NCBI GenBank assembly: GCA_047628755.1
Contig: JBLHVV010000002.1
Coordinates: 4,069 to 68,068 of the forward strand
Direction: 5' to 3'
From: Bermanella sp047628755
GTDB taxonomy: Bacteria; Pseudomonadota; Gammaproteobacteria; Pseudomonadales; Oceanobacteraceae
Length of the DNA stretch: 64,000 bases
Each line of letters starts with the position of its first letter. Position 1 is the first letter of the stretch. The position numbers and the translations under genes are program-made. Under the pieces are notes generated by a model. The model did not search any database. It saw only the letters and a list, made by a program, of their open reading frames with translations, and had not been told where the DNA came from. Below, piece by piece: positions 1 through 9,083 of this stretch.

Positions 1-990
1 TTCAAGAGCTAAACCTGTACTAATAGCGTCTTCTGCCATTGCAACACCTTCAGCTAAAGTAGACGCCAAATTTGAAGCATAGATAGCAGCACCAGCATTT
101 AATGCAATTAAGTCTGCTGCTTTTATACCTGATGCCGTTTCACATTTGCCTAAAGCATCTTTGATTAACGCTAAACTTTGTTTAGCGTTTTCAACCGATA
201 AGCCGTCAAGGTTTTGTGTTTTGATATTAAAATCTTCTGGGCTCACTTCATAAACAATCACTTTTCCATCTTTTAATTCGGCAACCGTTGAAGGACCTGA
301 CAAGGTTATTTCATCCAAGCCGTCATGGGCATGAACAACTAATACATGCTCTGAACCTAAGCGACCTAATACTTCTGCTAATGGCTTGCATAATTCCTTG
401 CTGAACACACCCAAAACTTGATTAGGCACACCAGCGGGGTTTGTGATTGGACCTAGCATATTAAAGATTGTGCGCATGGCTAATTCTTTACGAGGACCAA
501 TGGCATGCTTCATAGCACTATGGTGAGCTGGAGCAAACATAAAGCCTACTCCAATATCTTCCACTGCACGAGACACTTGCTCGGCGGTTAACGATAGGTT
601 GACTCCTGCCTCTTCTAAAACGTCTGCGCTGCCAGTTGATGAGGAAACACTTCGGTTACCATGCTTGGCTACTTGCCCCCCTGCTGCTGCCACAACAAAT
701 GCTGCTGCCGTAGATACATTAAAAATATTAGCGCCATCGCCACCCGTGCCACAGGTATCTACTAGGTTATCACCCCTGACTTTGACTTTAGTAGCCAGCT
801 TACGCATAACCCGTGCGGCACCTGTTATCTCATCAATAGTTTCGCCTTTCATGCGAAGTGCAACTAAAAAACCACCAATTTGAGCATCGGTGGCACCGCC
901 TGTCATTATAATTTCCATTACAGAAGCCATTTGCTCCTCTGTTAAATCTTGCCTGGCAACAACTGCATTAAGCGCTTGCTTCATTTCCAT
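1..990 (-). CDS. trpD: anthranilate phosphoribosyltransferase, 3' end cut by window edge
   Basis: TrpD joins anthranilate to PRPP, the second step of tryptophan synthesis, in the cytoplasm. The minus-strand reading frame runs open from an ATG at 990 to the window edge, 330 codons of a family that is usually about 340 aa. The glycine-rich PRPP loop VDTCGTGGDG, the SSSTGSADVLE stretch and GPITNPA, all typical of TrpD, are visible. It lies 25 bp after trpG and is the last trp gene in view; trpC would be expected beyond the edge. A second in-frame ATG at 984 is possible. Confidence 0.96.
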   Translation of the reverse strand, partial: MEMKQALNAVVARQDLTEEQMASVMEIIMTGGATDAQIGGFLVALRMKGETIDEITGAARVMRKLATKVKVRGDNLVDTCGTGGDGANIFNVSTAAAFVVAAAGGQVAKHGNRSVSSSTGSADVLEEAGVNLSLTAEQVSRAVEDIGVGFMFAPAHHSAMKHAIGPRKELAMRTIFNMLGPITNPAGVPNQVLGVFSKELCKPLAEVLGRLGSEHVLVVHAHDGLDEITLSGPSTVAELKDGKVIVYEVSPEDFNIKTQNLDGLSVENAKQSLALIKDALGKCETASGIKAADLIALNAGAAIYASNLASTLAEGVAMAEDAISTGLALE

Positions 991-1015
991 TGTTGGTACC
1001 CTTATTGTTTTAATT

Positions 1016-1600
1016 TTAGAGAGTTATTTTTAAAAAGTTATTTAACAGATCATGGCCATGCTGAGACAGTATTGACTCAGGGTGAAACTGTACACCCTGG
1101 ATGGCCAAGGTTTTATGCTGTACACCCATAATCTCTTCAATGCTGCCGTCTTGGTTTTCAGTCCATGCTGTAACCTCAAGGCAATCTGGTAAAGTGTTTT
1201 TATCGATCACTAATGAATGGTAGCGAGTAGCCGTAAATGGATGAGATAAATCTTTAAATACACCTTTATCTTGGTGGTGCATTTCGCTGGTTTTACCATG
1301 CATAACTTGCCCTGCACGCACTATATTGCCACCAAATGCTTGAGCAATACTTTGATGCCCAAGACAAATGCCTAAAATAGGTAACTTACCTGCAAAGTGT
1401 TTAATAGCAGCCACTGATATACCTGCTTCGCTAGGTGTACAGGGCCCTGGGCTTATTACTATGCGTTCTGGATTTAACGCTTCAATTTCTTCAATGGTAA
1501 TTTCGTCGTTTCTCACTACTTTTACATCGGCACCTAGCTCACCTAAGTACTGAACTACGTTGTATGTAAAGGAATCGTAATTATCGATCATTAATAACAT
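1016..1600 (-). CDS. trpG: anthranilate synthase component II (glutamine amidotransferase)
   Basis: This subunit supplies ammonia from glutamine to TrpE for making anthranilate from chorismate. The 194-aa protein is a complete class I amidotransferase: the nucleophile is Cys79 in GICLGHQ, and the His/Glu pair is H173/E175 in QFHPES. The DNYDSFTYN start is typical of TrpG/PabA. A PabA-type double role in folate synthesis cannot be excluded from sequence, but its place between trpE and trpD argues for tryptophan. The ATG overlaps the stop codon of the upstream ion-channel gene by one base, so translation is probably coupled. Confidence 0.95.
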   Translation of the reverse strand: MLLMIDNYDSFTYNVVQYLGELGADVKVVRNDEITIEEIEALNPERIVISPGPCTPSEAGISVAAIKHFAGKLPILGICLGHQSIAQAFGGNIVRAGQVMHGKTSEMHHQDKGVFKDLSHPFTATRYHSLVIDKNTLPDCLEVTAWTENQDGSIEEIMGVQHKTLAIQGVQFHPESILSQHGHDLLNNFLKITL

Positions 1601-2418
1601 TATGATTTACCTTCAGCATTAACATTTTTAGGCATAGCTTGAATCATGCTCTTCAATTCTTTAATTTCTTGCTGTAATTCTGACAGCGTTGGTTCGGTGT
1701 TATGTTCGGCGTCTTCTTTGGCGTTCTCTTTCTCGATTACACTTACTACAATACCAATGACCATATTTAAAAAAGCGAATGCGGTTAAAAATATAAAGGT
1801 TAAAAAGTAAATCCAACTCAGACCATATACCGCCATAGTCTCATACATTACATCGGTCCAATCTTCAAACGTCATCACTCTGAATAAAGTTAATAACGAG
1901 ATAGAAATATCTCCCCATAAAACAGGATTAATGTGAGCAAATAAGGTGGAACCTATGGCCGCGTAGATATAAAAAATAATAAACATTAACAACATCACAT
2001 AGCCTAGCTGCGGCAATGCTTTTAACAATGAGTTAAGTAGTACACGTAACTCGGGAATAATTGAGATCATTCTCAATACTCTAAAAATACGCAGTAAACG
2101 CCCGATGAACGCCATATCACTTTCTTCTACTGGTATTAAGCTAGCAACTACAATTATCGTATCAAAAATATTCCACGGATTTTTAAAAAAATTTCGCTTA
2201 TGCTCTTCGCCAATAAAACGAATAGTAAGCTCAACTAAAAAAATCACGGTAATAAAGACATCTAACCAAGAAACAAGCGTCAACATTATCGGTGGTAAAT
2301 CGTAAGTCTTTGCTCCGACAACAATAGCCGAAAACAAAATAACTGAGACAACAAACAGCTCAAACGCTTTATTGCTGCGCAAGCCTTGAAATCTCTGCTG
2401 TAAACTTAAAGTATTCAT
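1600..2418 (-). CDS. voltage-gated cation channel of the bacterial NaChBac/Nav type
   Basis: A single-domain six-TM channel subunit of 272 aa, expected to work as a tetramer in the inner membrane. The S4 voltage sensor has four arginines at every third position (R107, R110, R113, R116). The pore loop holds the filter TFEDWTD at residues 183-189, in place of TLESW-type sodium filters. The C-terminus (about 243-262) is a short amphipathic helix that fits the tetramerising coiled coil of this family. The gene sits inside the trp operon: 2 bp after trpE and overlapping the trpG start by 1 bp. The two extra acidic residues in the filter suggest calcium permeability (inference). Confidence 0.9.
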   Translation of the reverse strand: MNTLSLQQRFQGLRSNKAFELFVVSVILFSAIVVGAKTYDLPPIMLTLVSWLDVFITVIFLVELTIRFIGEEHKRNFFKNPWNIFDTIIVVASLIPVEESDMAFIGRLLRIFRVLRMISIIPELRVLLNSLLKALPQLGYVMLLMFIIFYIYAAIGSTLFAHINPVLWGDISISLLTLFRVMTFEDWTDVMYETMAVYGLSWIYFLTFIFLTAFAFLNMVIGIVVSVIEKENAKEDAEHNTEPTLSELQQEIKELKSMIQAMPKNVNAEGKS

Positions 2419-2420
2419 GG

Positions 2421-3905
2421 CTAATTATCCAAACCTGACTCGGCCATAGCAACAGCTTTAAAAATAGCCCGACCTTTGTTCATAGTTTCTTTCCATTCCA
2501 GACGAGGCACGCTGTCGGCCACAACTCCAGCACCTGCTTGAACATAAAGTTTACCGTTTTTAATCACTGCGGTACGGATCGCGATAGCGGTATCCATATT
2601 GCCATTCCAGCCTAAATAACCCACTGCCCCACCATAAATACCCCGCTTAACAGGCTCTAATGCGTCTATGATTTCCATAGCTCGGATTTTAGGTGCGCCA
2701 CTTAAAGTGCCTGCAGGATGAGCTGCTCTTAAAATGTCCATAGCTGTCATACCTGGCTTGGCTTTACCTTCAACATTACTCACAATGTGCATGACATGAC
2801 TGTAGCGCTCAACCACCATTTGGTCACTTAACTTAACTTCACCAATTTCACTCACACGACCTACGTCGTTGCGGCCAAGATCGATGAGCATTAAGTGCTC
2901 AGCAATTTCTTTAGGGTCAGACAATAATTCTTTTTCTAAAGCGAGATCTTGTTCTGGGGTTTCACCACGGTATCGAGTGCCCGCAATTGGACGAACAGTG
3001 ATTATGCCATCTTCAAAACGAGCTAGAATTTCTGGGCTTGAACCCACTACTTGGTGATCCCCAAGATCCATAAAATACATGTATGGACTTGGGTTTAAGG
3101 TTCGTAATGCACGATATAAATTAATTGGCTCGGCATGAAAATCTACCGTCATGCGTTGGCTCACTACACATTGCATAATGTCACCGGCCAATACAAAGTT
3201 TTTAATTTTATCAACAGCGTTTAAAAACTTGGCTTCACCGAAACCAGAAACAAAATCACTTTCAGGCACGGTTCTAGGTTTGATTAACGGCTGGCCAATT
3301 TGTCCTTGATAAGGACGTCGTAATAAGCCACGCATAATTGTAATTTTACGCTTGGCTTTTTCTAGTGCATTAGTCTCTGAAGGATTCGCTAATACTATAA
3401 AAAATAACTTACCACTTAGATTATCAAACACCATGATTTCTTCACTTTGCATCAGCAAAATATCAGGATTTCCTATTTCGTCTGGTGGACAGCTGTCTGC
3501 CAAACGTTTTTCTACATAACGGACTACGTCGTAGCCAAAATAGCCCACTAAGCCACCATCAAATTTTGGCAAGCCTTCAATGGGTGCAACATTAAATTGC
3601 GCCTGATAGTCGGCAACATAATCTAGAGGATCTTCAACTTCTATTTGCTCAACCTCTACGCCGCCTTCTTCAACTGTCACTGTATGCTGATTAACCTTTA
3701 TAACCTTATGACAAGGTAAGCCAATCATGCTGTAACGAGCCCATTTTTCACCACCCTGAACAGATTCAAGTAAATACGAATAACGGCCTTGAGCCACTTT
3801 AAGATAGGCACTTAATGGCGTATCTAAATCGGCAAGTACTTCGTGAAAAACAGGTATTCGGTTATATCCCTGCTTTGACAGCTCAGAAAAAAATGCTGGT
3901 GTCAT
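2421..3905 (-). CDS. trpE: anthranilate synthase component I
   Basis: TrpE makes anthranilate from chorismate with ammonia from TrpG, the committed step to tryptophan. The 494-aa length is normal. The N-terminal feedback-site motif LLES is present near residue 46. The C-terminal chorismate-binding domain shows PIAGTRYRG, LIDLGRND and GTLSGAPKIRAMEII. It is the first gene of the trpE-channel-trpG-trpD operon. I looked for a leader peptide with tandem Trp codons in the 267 bp upstream and found none, so classical trpL attenuation is not supported here. Confidence 0.97.
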   Translation of the reverse strand: MTPAFFSELSKQGYNRIPVFHEVLADLDTPLSAYLKVAQGRYSYLLESVQGGEKWARYSMIGLPCHKVIKVNQHTVTVEEGGVEVEQIEVEDPLDYVADYQAQFNVAPIEGLPKFDGGLVGYFGYDVVRYVEKRLADSCPPDEIGNPDILLMQSEEIMVFDNLSGKLFFIVLANPSETNALEKAKRKITIMRGLLRRPYQGQIGQPLIKPRTVPESDFVSGFGEAKFLNAVDKIKNFVLAGDIMQCVVSQRMTVDFHAEPINLYRALRTLNPSPYMYFMDLGDHQVVGSSPEILARFEDGIITVRPIAGTRYRGETPEQDLALEKELLSDPKEIAEHLMLIDLGRNDVGRVSEIGEVKLSDQMVVERYSHVMHIVSNVEGKAKPGMTAMDILRAAHPAGTLSGAPKIRAMEIIDALEPVKRGIYGGAVGYLGWNGNMDTAIAIRTAVIKNGKLYVQAGAGVVADSVPRLEWKETMNKGRAIFKAVAMAESGLDN

Positions 3906-4033
3906 GATGTAATCCTAAAAAACAAATATTGAAATAAACGGAGGTACATAACGATAGAACGCAAAAAGAGCGTATCGCAAACGTGGGACGTGTACTGCTA
4001 TAGCCATCGCTTAACATGAAGACTTATATTGAA

Positions 4034-4043
4034 CCGTATACGG
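4034..4043. promoter_or_regulatory. 10-bp palindrome upstream of trpE
   Basis: CCGTATACGG is a perfect palindrome in the gap between trpE (minus) and the next gene (plus). A weak hairpin, CGATA...CGC / GCG...TATCG, lies nearer trpE at 3952-3977. Either could be a regulatory site for trpE, but neither resembles the E. coli TrpR operator. The assignment is a guess from position. Confidence 0.2.
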
Positions 4044-4172
4044 CAAACTCGTGCTCTCACCCGCTTAATTCCTGCATATAAAAATAATTGATCACTATAC
4101 CAGTGAACGTATAAGCCTAAAAGGATATACACGGGATATTGAGCTATATTTAGTTATAGAATAGGTGAAATT

Positions 4173-4601
4173 ATGAATGCTCATGGTCATTTTGACATAT
4201 GGTTAGATAATCGGGTGGTTTTAGCTAATCTGGAGGGCCAGTGGAATGAAGAAATGGCGTTAATTTTTGCAGAGTCATTCAAAAAAGCAGCTGAGCCATT
4301 GTTAGGGGAAGATTGGGCTCACATTGTTTATTTAGATGAATGGAGGCTGGGTGTACCTGAGTTTGAGCCCATTATTATTGATTTGGTGAACTTTTGTATT
4401 GAGAATGGATTAACTCATTACGCTCAGGTTTATTGTTCAAGTACGCTAAAGAAATATCAAATTAAACGTGTAGCTAAAAAAACATTGGCAAACTCAATTC
4501 TAAAAAGCAGAGAGTTTACTAATAAAGACGAAGCATTTGCTTGGCTACGCGAGGGAGGATACTCTATAGATGAAGAGGAATCTTCCCCACCAAAAGATTA
4601 A
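4173..4601 (+). CDS. small STAS/SpoIIAA-like hypothetical protein
   Basis: 142-aa soluble protein with no signal peptide or TM segment. The alternation of strands and helices (VVLANLEGQW, a long helix, HIVYLDEW, a helix, HYAQVYCSS) resembles the SpoIIAA/STAS-like fold, but I recognise no defining motif. The tail is acidic and low-complexity (DEEESSPPKD). The ATG is preceded by AGGTGA at good spacing. The DUF2970 gene follows 13 bp downstream, so the two may share a transcript. Function unknown. Confidence 0.75.
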   Translation: MNAHGHFDIWLDNRVVLANLEGQWNEEMALIFAESFKKAAEPLLGEDWAHIVYLDEWRLGVPEFEPIIIDLVNFCIENGLTHYAQVYCSSTLKKYQIKRVAKKTLANSILKSREFTNKDEAFAWLREGGYSIDEEESSPPKD

Positions 4602-4614
4602 GTAAGGAGATACC

Positions 4615-4821
4615 TTGAGTAGACATAAAACAAAGGTTAATTTTTTTTCAGCCTTACTTAGCATCATGGCTGGAGCTATTGGCATACAAAAGCGCGAGAA
4701 CATGGAACGTGACTTAAACTCTACCAATCCTTTAGTTTATGTAGCTGCGGCTTTGCTGTTCTTAGTAATATTCATTGGATCGGTTGTTTTTGTAGTCGCT
4801 ATGGTGGTTCCTAAGGGCTAG
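4615..4821 (+). CDS. DUF2970 family small membrane protein
   Basis: 68 aa, with an N-terminal part FFSALLSIMAGAIGIQ, the charged motif NMERD and one C-terminal TM helix, which is the layout of DUF2970 proteins. Function is unknown for the family. Translation starts at TTG, supported by TAAGGAG nine bases upstream; no ATG is available before the conserved region. It lies directly after the STAS-like gene. Confidence 0.75.
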   Translation: MSRHKTKVNFFSALLSIMAGAIGIQKRENMERDLNSTNPLVYVAAALLFLVIFIGSVVFVVAMVVPKG

Positions 4822-5012
4822 ATAAGAGCCTAATGGAGTCATTAGCCTCCGATATAAGTATGAAGAACGTCCATCTAAGTTCTTAATTGACGTTATTACA
4901 GATACCAAATACCCCTCTATAGTTACACTCAATTACACAGTAGCACCCTAAAATTGGTTAATATATAGCCTATCTCGCTCTAAACTAGGCCTAGTTCCAT
5001 GATATTTAAACC

Positions 5013-5621
5013 ATGAAAAAGTTATTGAGCTGTTGCTCTGTAGTTAATAAAGAAACAGTGAGCCTTATACCCGCAAACTTTCAGTTTCAACCGGGTAAGC
5101 CTCTTTCTGCCTTCGAGGCAGGCATTTATTGGCTGCAAGAAAGTGAAGCTAACGTAAGCCTTACTTCTGACAATAAGTCTACGCAGTATTTTGGCAAGTA
5201 CGATGATAGAGATGGATACTTGACGTCTCTCGATCAAGCTTATCGGCTTGGCAAGCAAATTATCAGCACTTACGACTTCGGCTTAAATATCAGCGAAGTC
5301 GTGCAGGTGCAAATCGATATTTTTCAAACTCCTGTGTTTGAATTATTCTCTCAGGACTTAAAATTTAGCTGGGGCAAGGGCTCTAACTGGCGCCAATATG
5401 AAAGCGTGGCTGATGACTGGGTAGAAGTTCAATATCCAGACCAAGCTATCTCTAGCAAAAATGTTTTAAGACCAATGAAACGCAAGGTGTTATTACATCA
5501 GCACACTGTTTTTAACTCAGAGACAACCAGTACAAAACACTTAGACCTAGTTAAGAAATTTAAAGAAGAATGGAGTGTAATAGCTGCTGAGCAGCCTAAG
5601 TATTCAAAAATCCGTAAGTAA
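5013..5621 (+). CDS. hypothetical protein, 202 aa
   Basis: I do not recognise this protein. It is soluble and mixed alpha/beta, with the tryptophan- and tyrosine-rich segment SWGKGSNWRQYESVADDWVEV near the middle. The N-terminus MKKLLSCCSVVNKE has two cysteines but is too short for a clear lipoprotein signal. Its 3' end overlaps the 3' end of prmC, on the other strand, by 26 bp. No strong ribosome-binding site is seen before the ATG, so the start is uncertain. Confidence 0.6.
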   Translation: MKKLLSCCSVVNKETVSLIPANFQFQPGKPLSAFEAGIYWLQESEANVSLTSDNKSTQYFGKYDDRDGYLTSLDQAYRLGKQIISTYDFGLNISEVVQVQIDIFQTPVFELFSQDLKFSWGKGSNWRQYESVADDWVEVQYPDQAISSKNVLRPMKRKVLLHQHTVFNSETTSTKHLDLVKKFKEEWSVIAAEQPKYSKIRK

Positions 5622-6447
5622 AACGCTGGTTGCCACCGTAATCTTTACCTGAACCAACACCATAGTATCCAGCTGACTTTAGCTTTTTTTGTACGCCGTC
5701 AGCTTGCTGCCAACCATGCTCCATTAACAAAGTACCATTTGGTGTTAAAAAAGCTTTGGCTTGATCTGCAATCAAAAATAAATCTGCAAAACCTTCGTCA
5801 TCAGAAACTAAAGCTGTTTTTGGTTCAAAGCGAACGTCTCCTTGTTCAAGATGGAAATCTTGTTTATCGATATACGGCGGATTACTTACTATTAAATCAA
5901 ACTTCAAGTGACTTGAAACCTGATCGAACCAGCTACTTTGAATAAAGCGTGCATTGTTAATATTGTTACGCTGCCGATTCTCTTCAGCCAATGCAACGGC
6001 TTTATCAATGAGATCTAAGCCAAGGATTTGAGCATTTGGCAGTTCAGATGCTAGCGCCAAAGCAAGTGCCCCTGTACCCGTTCCTAAATCTAAAATAGAC
6101 ATTGGTTTAAAGTTTTGCTCTAAAACCCATTCAACTAATGACTCTGTATCAGCTCGGGGGATTAACGTTTCTGGTGACACGTTTAAATCTAAGTCCCAAA
6201 AACCTTGGGTACCAATAATATATGCTACTGGCTCACCATTTTTACGCCGAGCTATTAATTCCATAAAGTGTGTTTGCTGAGCTTTATTTAATAACTGATC
6301 GGGGTGGGTGAATAAAATATTACGGTGCTCAGCCATCACAAACAATAGAATCAACTCACAATCTAACTTTGGAGTGTCGGAACCTTTAAGCTCGTTGGCA
6401 CCCCTTGTGATTGCGTATTTTAATGTCATAGGGTTTAGAGCATGCAT
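5596..6447 (-). CDS. prmC: peptide chain release factor N5-glutamine methyltransferase
   Basis: PrmC methylates the glutamine of the GGQ motif in RF1 and RF2 using SAM, which is needed for efficient termination. The SAM-binding motif DLGTGTG is at 120-126 and the substrate-binding NPPY at 189-192. Length 283 aa is usual. It follows prfA, its substrate gene, by 28 bp in the common hemA-prfA-prmC order. An internal ATG at 6429 also fits the family N-terminus, so the start could be six codons later. Confidence 0.95.
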   Translation of the reverse strand: MHALNPMTLKYAITRGANELKGSDTPKLDCELILLFVMAEHRNILFTHPDQLLNKAQQTHFMELIARRKNGEPVAYIIGTQGFWDLDLNVSPETLIPRADTESLVEWVLEQNFKPMSILDLGTGTGALALALASELPNAQILGLDLIDKAVALAEENRQRNNINNARFIQSSWFDQVSSHLKFDLIVSNPPYIDKQDFHLEQGDVRFEPKTALVSDDEGFADLFLIADQAKAFLTPNGTLLMEHGWQQADGVQKKLKSAGYYGVGSGKDYGGNQRFTYGFLNT

Positions 6448-6475
6448 AGTTGCTTCAATATTGAATGAGTTAAAA

Positions 6476-7561
6476 TTAGTCAGCGCCCATAGAAGCTAAC
6501 AGATCAGCTTGATGTTCCAATATTAATGGCTTAACTACCATATCCATATCCCCTTCAATTAACTCGCTTAACTTGTACAAAGTTAAGTTGATGCGATGAT
6601 CACTCATACGGCCCTGTGGATAATTGTAAGTACGGATGCGCTCTGAGCGATCTCCTGAACCTACCAAGTTTTTACGCTCTTCAGCTTGCTCAGCTTGCGC
6701 TTTTTGAGTAACGGCATCGTTTAAACGGGTTGCAAGTATCGACATAGCACGGGCGCGATTTTTATGCTGTGAACGTTCATCTTGGCATTCCACCACCATA
6801 CCGGTTGGTAAATGCGTAAGACGAATGGCAGAATCGGTTTTGTTTACGTGCTGACCGCCTGAGCCGCTTGCACGGAAGGTATCCACACGTAAATCACCTT
6901 TGTTAATATTTACTGCAGCTTCGTCCTCTACTTCTGGCATTACGGCCACCGTGCAAGCTGATGTGTGCACTCGTCCCTGGCTTTCTGTAGCAGGTACTCG
7001 TTGAACTCGGTGAACTCCCGATTCAAATTTTAACTGACTAAATACTGCGTCACCGGCAATACGTACAATAATTTCTTTATAACCACCATGATCTCCTTCG
7101 TTTGAGTTCATTACTTCAAACTTCCAGCCACGCTTTTCTGCATAACGGGTATACATGCGGAATAAATCACCAGAAAAAATAGCCGCTTCGTCACCGCCTG
7201 TTCCTGCACGAATTTCTACAATAACGTTTTTACCGTCGTTAGGATCTTTTGGCAGCAGCAGTACTTGTAAATCGGCTTCTAAACGTTCAATTTCAGCCTT
7301 GGCTGACTTATACTCTTCCTGACCCATTTCGCGCATCTCAGGGTCTTCGTCTTGGACCAGAGCTTTAGCTTCTTCAAAGTCACCTTCGGCTTCACTGAAC
7401 TCAGCAAAAGTTTTAACCAGTGGCTCTATTTCAGAGTACTCCATTGACAAAGTCCGAAACTTATTCTGCTCACCAATAACTTCAGGGGAAGATAATAGGT
7501 GGCCAATTTCTTCGTAGCGCTCACTTAGAGTTTCTAGCTTTGTCTTAACCGAATCTTTCAT
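6476..7561 (-). CDS. prfA: peptide chain release factor 1
   Basis: RF1 reads UAA and UAG stop codons and triggers peptide release. The 361-aa protein has the catalytic GSGGQHVNKTDSAIR block with the GGQ near residue 235. The N-terminal coiled domain and the anticodon-mimic region are full length. It lies between hemA and prmC, the standard arrangement. Confidence 0.97.
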   Translation of the reverse strand: MKDSVKTKLETLSERYEEIGHLLSSPEVIGEQNKFRTLSMEYSEIEPLVKTFAEFSEAEGDFEEAKALVQDEDPEMREMGQEEYKSAKAEIERLEADLQVLLLPKDPNDGKNVIVEIRAGTGGDEAAIFSGDLFRMYTRYAEKRGWKFEVMNSNEGDHGGYKEIIVRIAGDAVFSQLKFESGVHRVQRVPATESQGRVHTSACTVAVMPEVEDEAAVNINKGDLRVDTFRASGSGGQHVNKTDSAIRLTHLPTGMVVECQDERSQHKNRARAMSILATRLNDAVTQKAQAEQAEERKNLVGSGDRSERIRTYNYPQGRMSDHRINLTLYKLSELIEGDMDMVVKPLILEHQADLLASMGAD

Positions 7562-7658
7562 AATGTATTAATAATCTTTTTAAAATTTCAATTTAAATTC
7601 TTTAGACTTCACGTTAAAAGCCAGCTATTAAGGATATTTTTTGCGAGTAACTTATTAC

Positions 7659-8921
7659 TTATAGATCAGTATCAGAGAGCTGATATAACTCCTGGACTAA
7701 CTCCATGACCTCTTTTCGTCCCTCCGAACTGGCATCCCGCATTTGCACTGTAGGCTGATGTATTAACTTATTGGTTAATAAATTGGCCAGTGTGTTTATT
7801 ACCTTTTCTGGGGCATCGCCTTTTTGTAATCGCTTTAGTGCTTTTTGCAATTCAGTATCGCGTATTTTTTCTGCGTGATTTCTAAATGCTTTTAACGTGG
7901 TTACTGCATCTAGAGTTCGAAGTTGACGCATAAAGTCAGCGCTGCCAGCTTCTATTATCTCTACTGCGTCTTTAGCTGCATCTTCGCGCTGCCGTACGTT
8001 TTCTTCAATAATGTCTTTAAGATCATCTACTGTGTATAAATAGATGTCGTTGATCTCAGCCACTTCTGCTTCTATGTCTCTGGGAACGGCGATATCTACC
8101 ATAAACATAGGTGCATGCTTGCGCTTTTTCATGGCGCGCTCTACGGTGCCCTTACCAAGTATTGGTAGTGGACTCGCCGTAGATGAAATGACTATATCAG
8201 CTTTATAAAGCTCATCTGAAATATCAGATAATAATATAGCCTTGGCACCAAACTGGTCAGCTAGCGCTTCAGCTCTGGCTAATGTTCGGTTAGCTACGGT
8301 TATATCTGTAACGCCTGCATCTGCCAAGTGTTTTGCAACTAGATCAATTGTTTCACCAGCCCCTATTAACAATGCCTTACTTGAGGATAGGCTTGAGAAT
8401 ATCCGCTGAGCTAAGTGAACCGCTGCGTATGCCACTGAAACTGGGTTTTGCCCTATGGCCGTATCAGTACGTACTTGCTTGGCAATAGTAAAAGTTTTTC
8501 TAAATAGACGATCAAGTTCTGGGCCTATTGTTCCTGCCTCTTGTGCTACGGCATATGCACTTTTCATTTGCCCTAATATTTGTGGTTCACCTAGTATTAG
8601 GCTATCCAAACCGCTGGCCACTCTCATTATATGCTGTACCGCGTCTTCGCCCGCCAATTGGTAATGGCATGACTCTAACTCATCTAAAGAAACATCATGT
8701 ATGTCGTTCATCCACTTCAGTAATAGGCTGGCGTCCTCATGCTCGGTAGTAAAGTACAGCTCGGTCCGATTGCAGGTTGATAATATGGCAATTTCTTGCA
8801 CCCCATGGGATGAATTTGCCTCACGCAACTGCGCAGGCAAAAGGTCTGGTGCAAATGCAACCTTCTCACGTACAGCTACAGGCGCGGTTTTGTGGTTGAT
8901 ACCTAGGGTTAATAACGTCAT
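7659..8921 (-). CDS. hemA: glutamyl-tRNA reductase
   Basis: HemA reduces Glu-tRNA(Glu) to glutamate-1-semialdehyde, the first committed step of C5-type tetrapyrrole synthesis. The catalytic Cys50 lies in LSTCNRTELY, and the NADPH-binding GAGETI is near residue 192. Length 420 aa is typical. It is divergent from the TPR/lolB operon, with a 162-bp gap, and upstream of prfA-prmC, as in Pseudomonas and enterics. Confidence 0.97.
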   Translation of the reverse strand: MTLLTLGINHKTAPVAVREKVAFAPDLLPAQLREANSSHGVQEIAILSTCNRTELYFTTEHEDASLLLKWMNDIHDVSLDELESCHYQLAGEDAVQHIMRVASGLDSLILGEPQILGQMKSAYAVAQEAGTIGPELDRLFRKTFTIAKQVRTDTAIGQNPVSVAYAAVHLAQRIFSSLSSSKALLIGAGETIDLVAKHLADAGVTDITVANRTLARAEALADQFGAKAILLSDISDELYKADIVISSTASPLPILGKGTVERAMKKRKHAPMFMVDIAVPRDIEAEVAEINDIYLYTVDDLKDIIEENVRQREDAAKDAVEIIEAGSADFMRQLRTLDAVTTLKAFRNHAEKIRDTELQKALKRLQKGDAPEKVINTLANLLTNKLIHQPTVQMRDASSEGRKEVMELVQELYQLSDTDL

Positions 8922-9083
8922 GAACTACTTTTTGTCTATTAATTGACCACTAAATGATGGCCAATTGTTTCAGCTTTTGTAAAAACAGCCGTATTATATC
9001 CATAAATGCGCAAAAGTGGTGGTCTAGCTTGCAAAACTTACATCAAGGCCCAATTATAAACACTAAGCACATAGGATATTGGT

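Noticed and set aside
3906..4172. trp leader peptide and attenuator before trpE
   Set aside because: No short frame with tandem Trp codons and no terminator hairpin with a T-run on the minus strand.
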